A stretch of DNA of 64,000 nucleotides, from NCBI GenBank assembly GCA_023614405.1, contig CM042694.1:477869392-477933391 (forward strand), given 5' to 3'. This document shows, in pieces, positions 31,800 through 43,336 of the stretch; within the stretch, counting starts at the first letter, position 1, and each line of letters starts with the position of its first letter. Below the pieces are notes generated by a model. It did not search any database and had not been told where the DNA came from. It was given only the letters and a program-made list of their open reading frames with translations. The stretch is from Avena insularis (taxonomy: Eukaryota; Streptophyta; Magnoliopsida; Poales; Poaceae). The translations under genes were made by a program, and so were the position numbers.

Positions 31800-32855
31800 A
31801 ACCAATGTCCTCCAGCGATGTGTTGACCCGGAAGAAGGGCTCAACATCCTCCGAGATATACACCAAGGAGAGTGCGGGCATCATGCCTCATCCCAAGCCT
31901 TGGTGGCAAAAGCGTTCTGGCATGGATTCTACTAGCCAAGTGCCCTAGAACAAGCAGAAGATCTGGTGAGAAAATGCAATGGTTGTCAGAGGTACGCTAC
32001 CAAGACACATATGCCGATGTCGGAACTCAAGACCATACCAATTATGTGGCCATTTGTCGTATGGTGCTTGGATATGGTTGGCCCGTTCAAACCAGCAAGG
32101 GGAAACATGACTCACATTTTGGTCATGGTGGATAAGTTTAAAAAATGGATTGAAGTGAAGCCTATAAGAAAATGTGATGGAGCTACGGCCGTAACATTTC
32201 GCAAAGACATTATCTTGAGATACGGTTATCCTCACAGTATCATAACTGATAATGGCACAAATTTTGCGGAAGGAGCATTTGCGCACTTCTGCCGGGACAA
32301 GAAGATCCGACTCGACGTAGCCTCGGTAGCTCACCCCACATCGAACGGAAAAGTGGAAAGATCCAACGGATTAGTATTATCCGGGATAAAACCTCGGCTC
32401 ATTGAGCCGCTGCAAAGATCAGCGGGGTGCTGGATAGAAGAACTACCAGCGGTACTGTGGAGTTTAAGAACAACTCCGAATCGATCAATAGGCTATACGC
32501 CGTTTTTTCTGGTATATGGGGCAGAAGCTGTATTACCAGCCGACATAGAGCATGATTCGCCTAGGGTCACCCAATACACTGAAGCTGAAGTGCAAGAAGC
32601 CCGACAAAATGATGTTGATCTGCTGGAAGAAGCGAGAGAACTGGCATTGTCCAGATCCGCCATATATTAGCAAAATCTCCGACGCTACCATAGCCGTAAA
32701 GTGTGCCCCCGAGTCTTTCAGGAAGGCGATCTGGTGCTCCGGTTGGTACAACATACTACCGGCATGCATAAATTATCCCCCCATGGGAAGGGCCATTCAT
32801 CGTGAGCAAAGCATTGCACAATGATTCTTATTATCTTATAGATGCAAAGCCATAG
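31800..32855 (+). pseudogene. integrase of Tat2
   Basis: The zinc-binding HH (ECGHHASS) and CNGC are visible, split by a TAG at 31933-31935 that Tat1 also has. The core triad lies in CLDMVGPF, TDNGTNF and NGKVERSNG. A TAG near 32668 breaks the C-terminal part, which then continues with WEGPFIVSKALHNDSYYL-type residues in the same or a neighbouring frame to a tag at 32853-32855. The main open stretch is 31966-32670. Confidence 0.85.
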
Positions 32856-33549
32856 GAAAAGAACAAGGCGGACAGGTCCGGAGAAGAATCTAAGCGACCA
32901 TGGAATGTAGCACTACTTCGTCCTTTCTACACTTAGCTAAGAAGGGTATGTATCCGAGTCATCTCATATGTCGGTATGTATGTCGGCAATGAGCTTATCA
33001 ATGAAATATTAGCACCTCGAGCAGTAACTCGGGGACTGCCTTAATAATTTTTGTTGTTGTCTCTTGTGCGTTAGCTGGAATAAGTTGTTCTACTTAACTC
33101 GGATTAGTAATGTGTGAGCACCAAAAACCCAACTCTTTGACTTGCTGCTGTCCAACAAGAATTGGCTTCATGGCAAGCAAGAGAACAAGTTTGGAATTGC
33201 ATAGCACATGAAAAGCGACTAAGGAAACGAATTTATTCGACCTAACGTTTGTTTTTCAGACTAACCCTGTATTTATTTTCAAGTTATTATGCAGCTTTAT
33301 TTTTTGAGCTAAGTCTGAAAGTTTCTTAGTATTGTTAAGACAATTTTTGAAGCTCGGATTCGTAAGTCACAAAACCAAATCAAGGTAGACACGATCCGAG
33401 CTAAAAGATTGGACGAACAAGAAAAATAAACTCGGGGACTACGCCCAAGTTAACCCGGCATAAGAACTTAGTAGCAAAATATCACATATACACGGGATAC
33501 AGTTCCGCCCGGCATACCGGGGATCTGATAAATTTTCAAGTTTTTTAAC
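32856..33549. other. non-coding spacer of Tat2
   Basis: No gene is seen. It separates the convergent ends of pol and the antisense gene. PPT-core copies cggggact lie at 33030-33037 and 33433-33440. Confidence 0.65.
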
Positions 33550-36500
33550 CTAAGGAGCAGCAGGAGGAGGAAGTTCGGCGTCGTCTTCGCTGTCTTCAAT
33601 ATCTGAGGCATCACCTTCTTCGTCCTCATCCGACTCGTCTTCAGCATTCTCAGCGTTCTCGTCCCCAGCGGATTCCAGGAAGCTCAGTCCTTCAACCCAT
33701 TCATGGATAGGAGAATATTCGATGAGGCTGTAGGCGCAAGCCTGGCGCCGAGCTACCCACTCCGGGTCATTAGTCCATCTGGATCCGGTGCGCACGCGTG
33801 TAAGGAGGCTGAGGTCGATCTTCTCATACCATGTGAGTATGTGGTGAAGGATAGTATCAGCTGGGGCACGCCCAGCGGACTCTCTCCAGAGATCGAGCTG
33901 GGTCTCAGTGTCCATTAGCTTCTCGACGAGAATCGCGGTGGTCTCCGGGCTATCTTCTCCGGGCCAGAACATGTTGAAGATGCGAACTGCAGCGTCGAGG
34001 ATATCCTTGCCATAATTCTTGATGAGTTCCACGCGAGATGACAAGCTGACCAACAGGTCCTCCATGTTGTAAGGAACCTCCTCACCAGCAGGAGCGGCAG
34101 GAGTACCCCTCGCTCGGTGAAAATCTGCAACTGATGTGCTTGCAATAGTGATGCTCTCAGGAAATTTGCCTGGAAGCAAGACAAGGGAAGAAGGTAAAGA
34201 AAAGACATATGAAGCAACCCGGAAAAGTATGTCGGAAGGAACTTACGTGATATATGGCTGAGGATCCGGGTCAACTCCTTGATGCAGTCATCGCGTCTCT
34301 TATGAAGTTGCTCAAGCTTAGCGTTTGCCGATCCAAGCTGGATGTCGGATTCTTTGAGTAGGTCCTGGTCCTTGGAGATCTCGAGAGTAAGGCGCTCACG
34401 CTCTTCTGTGAAGTTCTGGCCAACCTTTTGGAGCTCGGTTTGGTGCTGGGCCTTCATCTTCTCCATCTCAGCCTTGAGCCTGGCAATCTCATTGTCCTTG
34501 GTCCGGAGGAGAGCCAGTTCATCATCTTTTTTCTTCAGCTCGGCTTGATGCTGCCCTGCTTGTTCGAGAAAATGCAGCATCATATCAGGCACGGGCACAC
34601 TATCCTCAAGCGATGCTGAAATAGTATGTTGACCTGGTAGAGCTGAGGAATGAATGTTTGCCGAGCCAAGGAGAAAAGGAAATGGAAAACAGTACAAGGT
34701 GGGACAAAAAGGACATACCTTTGATTTGCTCCAAGTTCTTCCGCATGATCTTGTTCTCAGCCTCCACCCCAGCTGCAGAAACCGAATGATGAGATTAGTT
34801 CGGCAGAAGAAGATGAAGAAAAACGGAAAAGCCCTAAGGGAGAAACTTACCCCTTTTTTCATGTTCCGCGATAAGTGCAACGTGCTTTGCGCGTAGCATC
34901 TTGTGGGTATCCAGCAAGCGTTGGAATTCAGCACTCCGGCGATTGGTGGTTACCTGAAAAAGGTACAGAAGCATAAATTAGCTTGGTGCATATTCGAAGT
35001 GTACAAGATCCGGGCCAAGTGGAACTTAACCCGGCTCTAGGTGTGTGCATATTCGAAGTGTACAAGATCCGAGCCAAGTGGAACTTAACCCGGCTCTAGG
35101 TGTGTGCATATTCGAAGTGTACAAGATCCGGGCCAAGTGGAACTTAACCCGGCTCTAGGTGTGTGCATATTCGAAGTGTACAAGATCCGGGCCAAGTGGA
35201 ACGTAACCCGGCTCTAGGTGTGTGCATATTCGAAGTGTACAAGATCCGGGCCAAGTGGAACTTAACCCGGCTCTAGGTGTGTGCATATTCGAAGTGTACA
35301 AGATCCAGGCCAAGTGGAACTTAACCCGGCTCTAGGTGTGTGCATATTCGAAGTGTACAAGATCCGGGCCAAGTGGAACTTAACCCGGCTCTAGGTGTGT
35401 GCATATTCGAAGTGTACAAGATCCGGACCAAGTGGAACTTAACCCGGCTCTAGGTGTGTGCATATTCGAAGTGTACAAGATCCAGGCCAAGTGGAACTTA
35501 ACCCGGCTCTAGGTGTATGCATATTGAAGTTCTCATAGAGCTACCTTAGTTTTCTAATGAGCATCCGGCCGAGTAACAAGTTACTCCATCGGAGGCTCGG
35601 GGACTAATGGTTATTATCTACAGCATGTAAAGGAGAAGCGACATACCTCCATCATCCGCCCCGCGAGGTTAATTGCCTTAGCGGCTGTGTTCATTTGGGC
35701 GGAAAATTCTGCAGGGCCGAACTTTTCCGGGAGATCGTCGTTGTGGACGAACTCCGCCTTGTTCCAGTTCATGACGAACTCAATCCGGCTCGGAGGGTAC
35801 CGCTCACCGGTAGGCATATGGGGTGCCACCAAGCCCTTCGCATGCGCTTCTTTCCTCTCAACCAAGGCAAGGGATGGGCTAGTATGTAGAACCATTTGAT
35901 GCGCATCAGTTGACTCGGCAGGGGCATCCTTCGCTGCTGGAGCTTTCTTGGGAAGCATTGACGCTAGGGTTCGCTGCCCAGCCTCGACGAATGGTGACTT
36001 GGTAGCATCCGGAGCCTTTTTTCCCTTGGCTTGCTGGGAAGAAGTAACTGCAGCAGATTTCCCCCTAGGAGATGCTGGGATAGTTCCTCGCCGAGGTTGA
36101 GATGACTCGGACGAGGCAGAAGAACTTGGCGTTGGAGCTCTTATAGCTGGACTTGGAGTGGTTGTTGATTTTCTTGGTGCCAGAACGGGTGCTGGTGCTG
36201 GTTCGGTCACTGGTACTGGAACTGCTGCTGGTGCTGGGGCCGGTGCTGGTGTCGAGGTAGTCTCGGTGGCTGCTGGTTGCGGTGATGCCGAAGTTGTGGA
36301 CGCCGTCGCCTCGGCTGGGCCGGTCTCTCCCGCTCCAAGGTTGCACTCCTCTCGACGAGGTAGTGCGGAACCTGGAGGAGCCGCAAAACCCTCTGGAATA
36401 GGGCTCAGCGGACGTGACTCGTCGTCGCGTGGGGGAGAAGGGCTAGATTGGAGCTGTGAAGAGATGCCAGATCCACTCTGAGGGACCTCCACCGGAGCCC

Positions 36501-38118
36501 TGCAGAAGAGAATAATGTCAGAAGAGAAATTACAACAATGCAAGGAAAAGGGGGTTACGGAAAGAAAAATGACTTACGCATCCAAAGTTTGGGCCTCCTT
36601 GGGTTTCCGAGCCATTCGTGCTGGGGCTTTGCCTGCCGGCTTGGAGGCAGTTTTGTCTCCGGCCTTCTTTCGCCTTTTTGCAGGCTGAGAAGGTCCGGAG
36701 GAGGAACTTGGTGCGGCTCCGCGCCTCTTCTTCGGCGCCACCAGAACTGGTTCACCCGTAGCAAGCGGAGGATCCTCGTGGATATGCCCACCAGGGTTAG
36801 CTGATGCCGGAAAGGCAAAAGAAAGAGGGACAGCCTCAACAGGTTCAATCACATCGACATCCGAGTCATCCTCATCATCGGGCAAGTCTCTAAGAGAAGT
36901 GAATTTACCGCTGGGTCGTTTTGTACCGTCGGTCATAGGGAGAAACATCTCCTGGTCCGGCTCCTCCTCATCCGGGGTTTCTCGGTCCGGCGCGCACTTA
37001 AGGGTTGGATCCGTGCCGTCCTCAAGGGTTTGCTAAAGGAATAGCTGAGAAAAGGAATGAAGAACAGAGTCAAAAATACAACAAAAACCAACATATATTT
37101 AATCCGAAGTAAGTTTGCCCTGCAAAGCTTACCGCAGGAGGGAGCTTGTCACGACAAAAGTGCTCAATTCCCCACGTCCATTCAGCGGAGAAATCTTTGT
37201 GGGTGGTGAAGAGAGCCTTAACCCGGCGAAAAATCTCTGTGTTGCTCAGCTCGAAGGAGGAGGTCCGGTTGGGGTCGCGGCCGAACCTCATGTGGCACAC
37301 CTTGTGGGTGCGCTTCTAGAGGGGAGAGATTCGGTTGCGCACGAACGTGATCATGGCGTCCTCGTTGCGCAATCCAAGTTTCTTCAGTTCCGCGAACCTC
37401 TTGTTAACCTGGTTGGCCAAGGCCGTGGGCTTCTTGGAGATCTCCTCCCAAAATTCCGGGTTAGGTGGACCCGGAGTATAGGGGAGCAACCGAATCAAGT
37501 CTTCAGTGCCCGTATTCCGGACATAGAAGAAGGTCCGGGCGCATCCTTTGCAGGAGTCAAGCCCGATGACCCGGGAGAAAACGGAAGTCCTCCGGGGAGA
37601 GATGGATGCAGCTCCGAATTGGGTGAGTTGCTTGTCCTCTGACTCAACTTGGATGTTGGGGATGACGTTACGACGGAGGCCGAAAAACCGAATCCACAGC
37701 TCCTTCGTGGGCCACAGTCCGGTGTAGCCTTCGATCGTAGAAGCAAAAGCAGAGAGAGAAGTGATAGCGTTGGCTGGAAGGTGGTGCGGCTGCAGCCGGT
37801 AGGTGGTAAGCCAATCCCGGAAGAAGTCGCTCACCGGTAAGCCGAACCCCGTTGGAAGTGGGACAAGAACACGACGAACTCACCCAGATTGGGTGAGGGG
37901 GCCAGTTCGGCGGAGGGGAGACGAGCGACGACGCCAGAAGGGATGCGTCTGGTCTGGTAAAGCCAGTCAAGGTCATCTTGACAGACCCAAGACCCGGCCC
38001 ACGCGCCGCGGTCTGCCGCAACGGTGTCCTCCTCCATTTCTTGCTCGGCGACGACGAGCTCCTCCTCCGTCATCTCGTACTCGCTACCCTCGCTGGCGCT
38101 ACCAGCAGCGGGGGTCAA
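33550..38118 (-). pseudogene. seven-exon antisense gene of Tat2 (nearly intact)
   Basis: Exons on the minus strand: 38118-37133, 37032-36578, 36499-35647, 34953-34851, 34772-34719, 34615-34247, 34169-33550. All junctions have gt/ag and the phases fit (0, 2, 0, 1, 1, 1), giving about 1,146 codons. Exon 1 resembles the plant domain called 'putative gypsy type transposon' (Transposase_28), with LSHFQRG, DWLTTYRLQPHHL and GYTGLWPTKELW. Exons 2-3 are Pro/Ala/Ser- and Lys-rich and could include nuclear localisation signals (KKRRG, AKRRKK). Exons 4-6 form a coiled coil. Exon 7 ends in an acidic tail and PPPAAP. Only two lesions are seen: a 1-nt loss near 37850 and a TAG at about 37318. The function is unknown. 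Confidence 0.78.
34988..35518. repeat. nine tandem copies of a 59-bp repeat in intron 3 of the antisense gene
   Basis: Units starting gcatattcgaagtgt begin at 34988 and every 59 bp to 35460. The copies are almost identical, differing at one or two positions (for example cgggcc / cgagcc / caggcc / cggacc). A degraded tenth start is at 35519. Confidence 0.95.
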
Positions 38119-38315
38119 AATCCTGGATTGGCGAGGACCTGTGGCAAGGGAGCTGCGCAGCGGTGGCCGCGACGCAGTGGCACGGGGAAAAGTGCGGCAG
38201 CGGTGCTGCTGCTAGGAGCACAGGCGGCGGCGCGGTCGCGAGGAAGACGAAGAAGAATAGCAACGGGCAGAGGGGCGCGGAAGAGGAAAAAATCCTAAGG
38301 GGTGCGCCCCTCCGC

Positions 38316-38323
38316 TATTTAAC
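38316..38323 (-). promoter_or_regulatory. TATA-like box of the Tat2 antisense gene
   Basis: The minus strand reads ggttaaatagcgg here, about 200 bp upstream of the ATG at 38118 and inside the element, so the antisense gene may have its own promoter. Tat3 has a similar box (catataagg) 125 bp before its antisense ATG. Confidence 0.5.
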
Positions 38324-38851
38324 CACTCCCTAAAGGGGTGAGTGGGATCTCACCCTGCAAATGAGCCACAGGGTGTGGCCGTGTATCACCTGCCTCAGCC
38401 AATCAGTGAGGAGCCACACGGAGGGCCACAGGGCAGAGGCGATCCTGTGACGTGACGCACTGATGCGGTAAACGAGGAGGCAGGCGTGACGTGACCCTCG
38501 CACAGTGAACTGACAATTACTGCGGCGATTACTATGCAGGCCCTTAAAATAAGACAACGTAATGATTGGCCACCACGTAGGTTGGCGTATGAAGGAAGGA
38601 AACAAGGCCCGGATCGAACCATGGAAACCCGGACAGCTAGTAAAAACTTAGAATGTGCAGAGGGAAAGTAAAGCCATGAGATTCGAGTCAAAGTGGTAAC
38701 CTGGCCGGCAAGTGAATACTTGGAACGTGCGAAGGGAACGTAAATCCATATAATCCGAGATAAAGAGCTAACCTGGAAATAACATCCAAGGCTCGAACAT
38801 AAATGAACCTGTTGTGGCCTTAGCGGCCAAGGCAGCTAAGACCGCACCAGC
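38324..38851. other. non-coding region between the antisense promoter and the 3' PPT of Tat2
   Basis: About 530 bp with no supported gene. It would contain upstream elements of the antisense promoter. Two related stretches of the type aaagtaaagccatgagattcgag / aacgtaaatccatataatccgag recur near 38665 and 38738. Confidence 0.5.
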
Positions 38852-38863
38852 TTCGGGGACTAA
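38852..38863 (+). other. polypurine tract of Tat2
   Basis: ttcggggactaa sits directly before the 3' LTR and is the expected plus-strand primer. Its core cggggact recurs many times in Tat1 and Tat2. Confidence 0.75.
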
Positions 38864-39652
38864 TGTTGGGGGGATACCCCCGGGTAGGGTCACTCCGGGG
38901 TATAAAGGCCGAGTTAGCCGAGGTTCGGCAGGGTCAAAGCGGATGCTGGCCGGGTCACCTCAAGGCAGGCCGGATCACGGAGTAACCCGGACCAGGGGGG
39001 TCGCCTAACATTATCTCAGCCGACTTAAGGAGTAAGTCGGAATTGCTTGTCTAACTTGTATGCAGGAACAGGTATAGCCGGATCTACCATGATCCAGGTC
39101 CCGTTTAGCTTCTCGGAGAAGGAAGGAATCTCGCTGGTCAAAAAGAAAGCCCGGTACGCACTGCATGAGCAAAGCAGGCAAGGGCAGGACCACCGGGTCA
39201 TGGCCGACAAGGGTGACGACGACCGTGTCGGCTGATGCGGGCTCCGCAGAGGCTCACGTAGCTAAAGCATGTGTGACGCGGGGGAAAAGCACCCCGGTCG
39301 GGTTACCACTTTGAGAGGAGGCATATCCTTAGGAATATGCCTCCACGTATGCCCTAGGCAGAAACCAAACCACCTCTATATACGGGGGGCTAGGGTTTTA
39401 GTAGAAGGGGGTTGGGTTTTTCTCTATACTGATTTGGCTAAGGTTTTAGGTGTGAACTGTGGGTGAGAGTAAGAGAGCTCCTTCTTCCTCCTCTCGCCAA
39501 TACAGCTCTAGGAGCACTTGTAATCTTGAAAGGAAAGCAATACAAACTTCTGTGTGGAGAATCACTTCACTATCCCTCCCTGGATTCCCCTAGCGTGTAT
39601 TAGTCCCCACCTTTAGCCTATCCATGGCATCTGCCGTGACACCACCACGACA
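38864..39652 (+). repeat. 3' LTR of Tat2
   Basis: It has the same ends as the 5' LTR and is 15 bp longer, mainly from an indel near 39235-39300. Its TATA region reads tatatacg (39377-39384) instead of tatataag. Confidence 0.92.
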
Positions 39653-40405
39653 AAGATGCAGTTGGCGATGGTGATTTAGGGCACCTCGGCTTGATTCCTT
39701 CTAGGAGGATGACCAGCGCAGCACGGCGGTTCTCTAGGTCTTCATGGCGATGCACGGCGAGGTCGGGAATGGCGGGGGCTAGTATTTACCGATGAGCTAG
39801 GGTTTGGGAGTTCGTGGGGCTCGTGAGGGAGAGCAAGAGAGAGGGAAAAGAGGGGGTGGGGAGAGAGAGGACGATGTGGCCGTTCTTATCCTCAGCTCCA
39901 GACGCAGCAGCGGGCATCCCAACACAGTGGGAGATCGACAGACGGCAGCGGGACACCAGGCTGCTTCGCTCGTCCTTCTGTTCGAGGAGGTAGAAAGGTG
40001 AGGGACGACGAAGGGACAATGGGCCTTGGGCTAGGGTGGGCTGGCTGCTAGGCTGCGGGCTACAGCGCACAGGCGTCGATTAGCGCGGGAGGAATCTCTA
40101 GGCCGGCCTGCTTAGGTCTCTGCCTCTATTTTTTTCCTAGAAAAACCTTTTTCTATTTAGCTTTCTATCTTTTCTCTTTGTATTTTCAGATTTCAAACTG
40201 TTTGAATATTTCAAAAATACCAGAGTGTTTTGGTAGACATTTGAAATATTGTGAGGCCCTATCAGTCCATTTGGGATCCACACTTTTGATCTTTTCAAAA
40301 TATGAAAACCATTTTGAATTGTTTTTAGAGAGAGGGAAAATAGCTAGGGTTTAGGGTTTTGTATAATTTCTTTGCATGCAATTTTAAAAGATGATGCTCA
40401 TGCAA
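39653..40405 (-). repeat. right LTR of element B, second part
   Basis: It starts with the Tat2 target duplication aagat and continues the LTR broken at 25391. From 39994 it matches 17335-17424 and 19018-19345. The match stops abruptly at ...catgcaa (40405), so about 40 bp of the LTR end are missing. No gene is seen. Confidence 0.75.
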
Positions 40406-40467
40406 TTTGTGATAGTTTGTGAGTACTTAAAGAGTACTCATGGCATTTTCCCGGGCTATTCCCGGGC
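40406..40467 (+). repeat. 62-bp scrap of an element C-family LTR
   Basis: tgatagtttgtgagtact and the bases after it match the reverse complement of about 52790-52850 in solo LTR D. It is wedged between truncated B and truncated A, which points to deletions at both joins. Confidence 0.6.
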
Positions 40468-41205
40468 AATCTGGGGAAGTGACAGAAATCTCTAAGGTAC
40501 TAGATGTGCTGTTGCTACTAGGGAGAAAACAACAATCCTTTGTTCATAGAACAATCATATTGTTTACTTTATATGCAGTTCGTAAAGCAATAATATGTTG
40601 CTTGCAACTTAATACTGGAGCGGGTTCGGATGATAACCTGAAGGTGGATTATTAGTCATAGATGCAGTTGGATGGCGGTCTATGTATTATGTTGTATTGC
40701 CCAATCAAGTCTCAGAGGAGTCAAGATGATTAGTATATGCATGTATTGCTTTCTTGGTGTTTGTCAATTGTCCGCTATAATTTGTTCACCCAGCATGTTA
40801 TTTATCTAAGGAGAGCCACCTCTAGTGAATTATGGATCCCGGTCCTTTTACTTTATATACAATCTACAATCTTTTACTGCTTTGTGTTTACTTTCTGCAA
40901 ACTTTTACTTCTTTCCATTCGATACATTTAATCCTTTGTTTTCCGCAAAACACGGTGAGATTGACAACCCCATCGCAAGTTGGGGACAAAGTTATGTGGC
41001 TGTGTTGTGCAGGTCTCCACGTTGCTACTAGCACCGGTAGTGCGCCCTACCAAAGCTCAGCTAGTAACACCTTTGGGGTGTTTCCTTGCTCCTACTGGTT
41101 CGATTAAACCTTCGTTTCATAACTAAGGGAAAACTTGCTGCTATATTCATCATGCCTTCCTCTTGGGGTTCCCAACGAGCTCTACATCGAAAGTCGAGCG
41201 CATCA
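40468..41205 (+). repeat. truncated 5' LTR of element A
   Basis: It matches the solo LTR (17425-19012) from aatctgggg onward, so about 820 bp of the LTR start are missing. It ends gcgcatca. Confidence 0.82.
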
Positions 41206-41214
41206 AGGTTTTTC

Positions 41215-41232
41215 TGGCACCGTTGCCAGGGA
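41215..41232 (+). other. primer-binding site of element A
   Basis: tggcaccgttgccaggga lies 9 bp after the LTR end, differing by two bases from the common Athila PBS tggcgccgttgccgggga. Confidence 0.75.
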
Positions 41233-41395
41233 GTCAAGGACATCTTCACAAGGGGAGTCCCTCATAACCAATCTCTTTACTTTGTTGTTTTTGTTTTGCT
41301 TAGTTTCTTTTTGCCTTGTTTGCTTGTTTTGTTCTTCAAAAACACAAAAAAATTAGTTTTACTTCTTTGCTTTCTTATTTGAAAACCCAAAAAAA

Positions 41396-43336
41396 ATGAC
41401 TACTCTTGAAAACACTAAGTTGTGTGACTTCACTAGCACCAACAACAATGATTTTATGAGCACTCCCATTGCTCCACCTGTGGCTGAAAATACTTTCTTT
41501 GAGATAAAACCTGCTTTGCTCAACCTTGTTATGAGAGAATAATTTTCTGGTATTGGTAATGAAGATGCTGCTTCCCATCTAAATAACTTTGTTGAACTTA
41601 GTGAGATGCAAAAGCATAGGGATATAGATGGTGATATTATTAAGCTGAAATTGTTTCCTTTCTCTTTGAGAGGAAAACCTAAAGAATGGTTGAATTCCTT
41701 AACTAGGAATAGTATTGATTCTTGGACTAAGTGCAAAGATGCTTTTATTGGAAAATACTATCCTCCTGCTAAGATTATATCCATGAGAAGTGAAATAATG
41801 AAGTTTAAACAACTTGATAATGAGCATGTTGCTCAAGCTTGGGAAAGAATGAAATCTTTGGTAAAGAATTGTCCCACTCATGGACTGACAGCTTGGATGA
41901 TCATCCAAACTTTTTATGCAGGATTGAACTATTCTTCAAGGAACCTATTGGATTCAGCTGCTGGAGGTACCTTTATGACCATCACTTTGGGTGCTGCAAC
42001 AAAACTTTTGGACAATATGATGGTTAATTATTCTGAATGGCATACTGAGAGAGCTCCACAAGGTAAGAAGGTAAATTCTGTTGAGGAAACCTCCTTCTTG
42101 AGTGATAAGATTGATATGATTATGTCTATGCTAGTTAATGAGAAAACCCATATTGATCAAAATAATATTCCTTTAGCCTCTTTGGTTGCTCAAGAAGAGC
42201 AAGTTGATGTGAACTTAATAAGAAATAACAACTTTGGCAACAATGCTTATAGTAATAATGCTTATAGGAACAATTTTGGTAACAACAATTATAAGCCATA
42301 TCCTCCCAACAATGGCAATGCTTATGGAAATCCTTACAACAATAATAAGAGTGCTCCCTCTGAACTTGAAGTCATGCTTAAAGAGTTTATTAGTAAACAA
42401 ACTGCTTTCAATAAAACTATTGAGGAAAAACTCTCTAATGCTGAAAGAAATATAGCATCTTTGGCTGAAGCTCAATCTACTTTGAATAAAATGGCTGCTA
42501 AACCTGAAACTAATAAGAATCCCTTTGCAACTACTAATGCCATACAAGTAAGAATTCATGAAAATGTTAGACTATTAGCTGAATTACATGCTAAGTGGGA
42601 AAGAGAAGATGAAATTGCTAGAAACATTAGTGTTTCTACTATTACCAACACTAGTGTTGAGGCTAGTAATAGTTCTACTACTTTAGATGATAAAGTTGAT
42701 TTTGATCTTGATGGTTGCAACATCTCTAAAATTATTAAGTTCCTACAAAAGCTTGCTAAAATTCCTAATGCTAGTGCTATGAATATGGCCTTTACAAAAC
42801 ACATTACCGATGCTCTCATAAAGATTAAGGAAGAAAAGATGAAACATAAAGCTTCTATTCCTATAAAACAAGAAGATGGTTGGGAACCCATCATTAATAT
42901 GAAAGTGAATGACTTTGATTTCAAAGCTTTGTGTGATCTTGATAGTAGTGTTTCTATTATGCCTAGAAGGATGTATGATATGCTTGATTTGCCTCCTCTT
43001 AAAGATTGTTATTTGAATGTCCCACTTGATGCTAATGCTAAAAAGAAACTCATGGGGAGTCTTAATGATGTTCTTATTATGGTTAACGATTCCTATGTCC
43101 CCGTTAATTTCTATGTTTTGGATGTTGAATCCAATGCTTCTTGTCCTATTACTTTGGGAAGACCTTTTCTTAGAACTGTTGGTGCCATCATTGATATGAA
43201 AGAAGGCACCATTAAATATCAACTCCCACTCAAGAAAGGTATAGAAAACTTCCCTAAAAAGAGAGAAAAGATTTCTTTTGCTTCTCCTATGAAAACAAAA
43301 TTTGGTCTTAATGCTTCTTCATTTGAGAACACTTGA
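41396..43336 (+). pseudogene. Gag-protease of element A
   Basis: The frame runs from ATG 41396 to TGA 43334 with one TAA at 41540 (CAA would restore Gln). Gag core motifs are KLKLFPFSLRGKPKEWLNSL and YPPAKIISMRSEI. A low-complexity Asn/Tyr/Gly stretch lies near 42220-42350, then a coiled region. The protease region has LCDLDSSVSIMPRRMY, where Athila proteases have Gly after DL, so the active site is altered, and later ITLGRPFL. Gag of this kind can be packaged by a related autonomous element. The composition is AT-rich compared with the Tat elements. Confidence 0.82.

Larger units (their letters stand above)
25392..39652 (+). mobile_element. Tat2: complete 14.3 kb Tat-lineage Ty3/gypsy element
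   Basis: Both LTRs are present (774 and 789 bp) and the 5-bp target duplication aagat is at 25387-25391 and 39653-39657. Order: LTR, PBS, gag, protease, RT, archaeal-type RNase H, integrase, spacer, antisense gene (33550-38118 minus), PPT, LTR. The two LTRs differ by at least a dozen substitutions and a few indels on hand comparison, so the insertion is fairly young by plant standards. Pol is broken by stops and frameshifts. It is the same family as Tat1. Confidence 0.92.
17335..40405 (-). mobile_element. element B: non-coding LTR element hosting the CACTA, a solo LTR and Tat2
   Basis: The left LTR (17335-17424 and 19018-19387) and right LTR (22826-25391 and 39658-40405) share sequence, for example aaaggtgaggga...ggcctgc and the 300 bp after it. 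Between them is 19388-22825. On the minus strand the right LTR is followed by a PBS for initiator tRNA-Met, and the left LTR is preceded by a purine tract, so the element is minus-oriented. LTR length is about 3.4 kb. I recognise no Gag or Pol domain. The far end of the right LTR is missing at 40405, and the left end is outside the window. Confidence 0.72.

Noticed and set aside
34988..35518. CRISPR-like array
   Set aside because: The units are directly adjacent 59-bp tandem repeats without unique spacers, in a plant retrotransposon.
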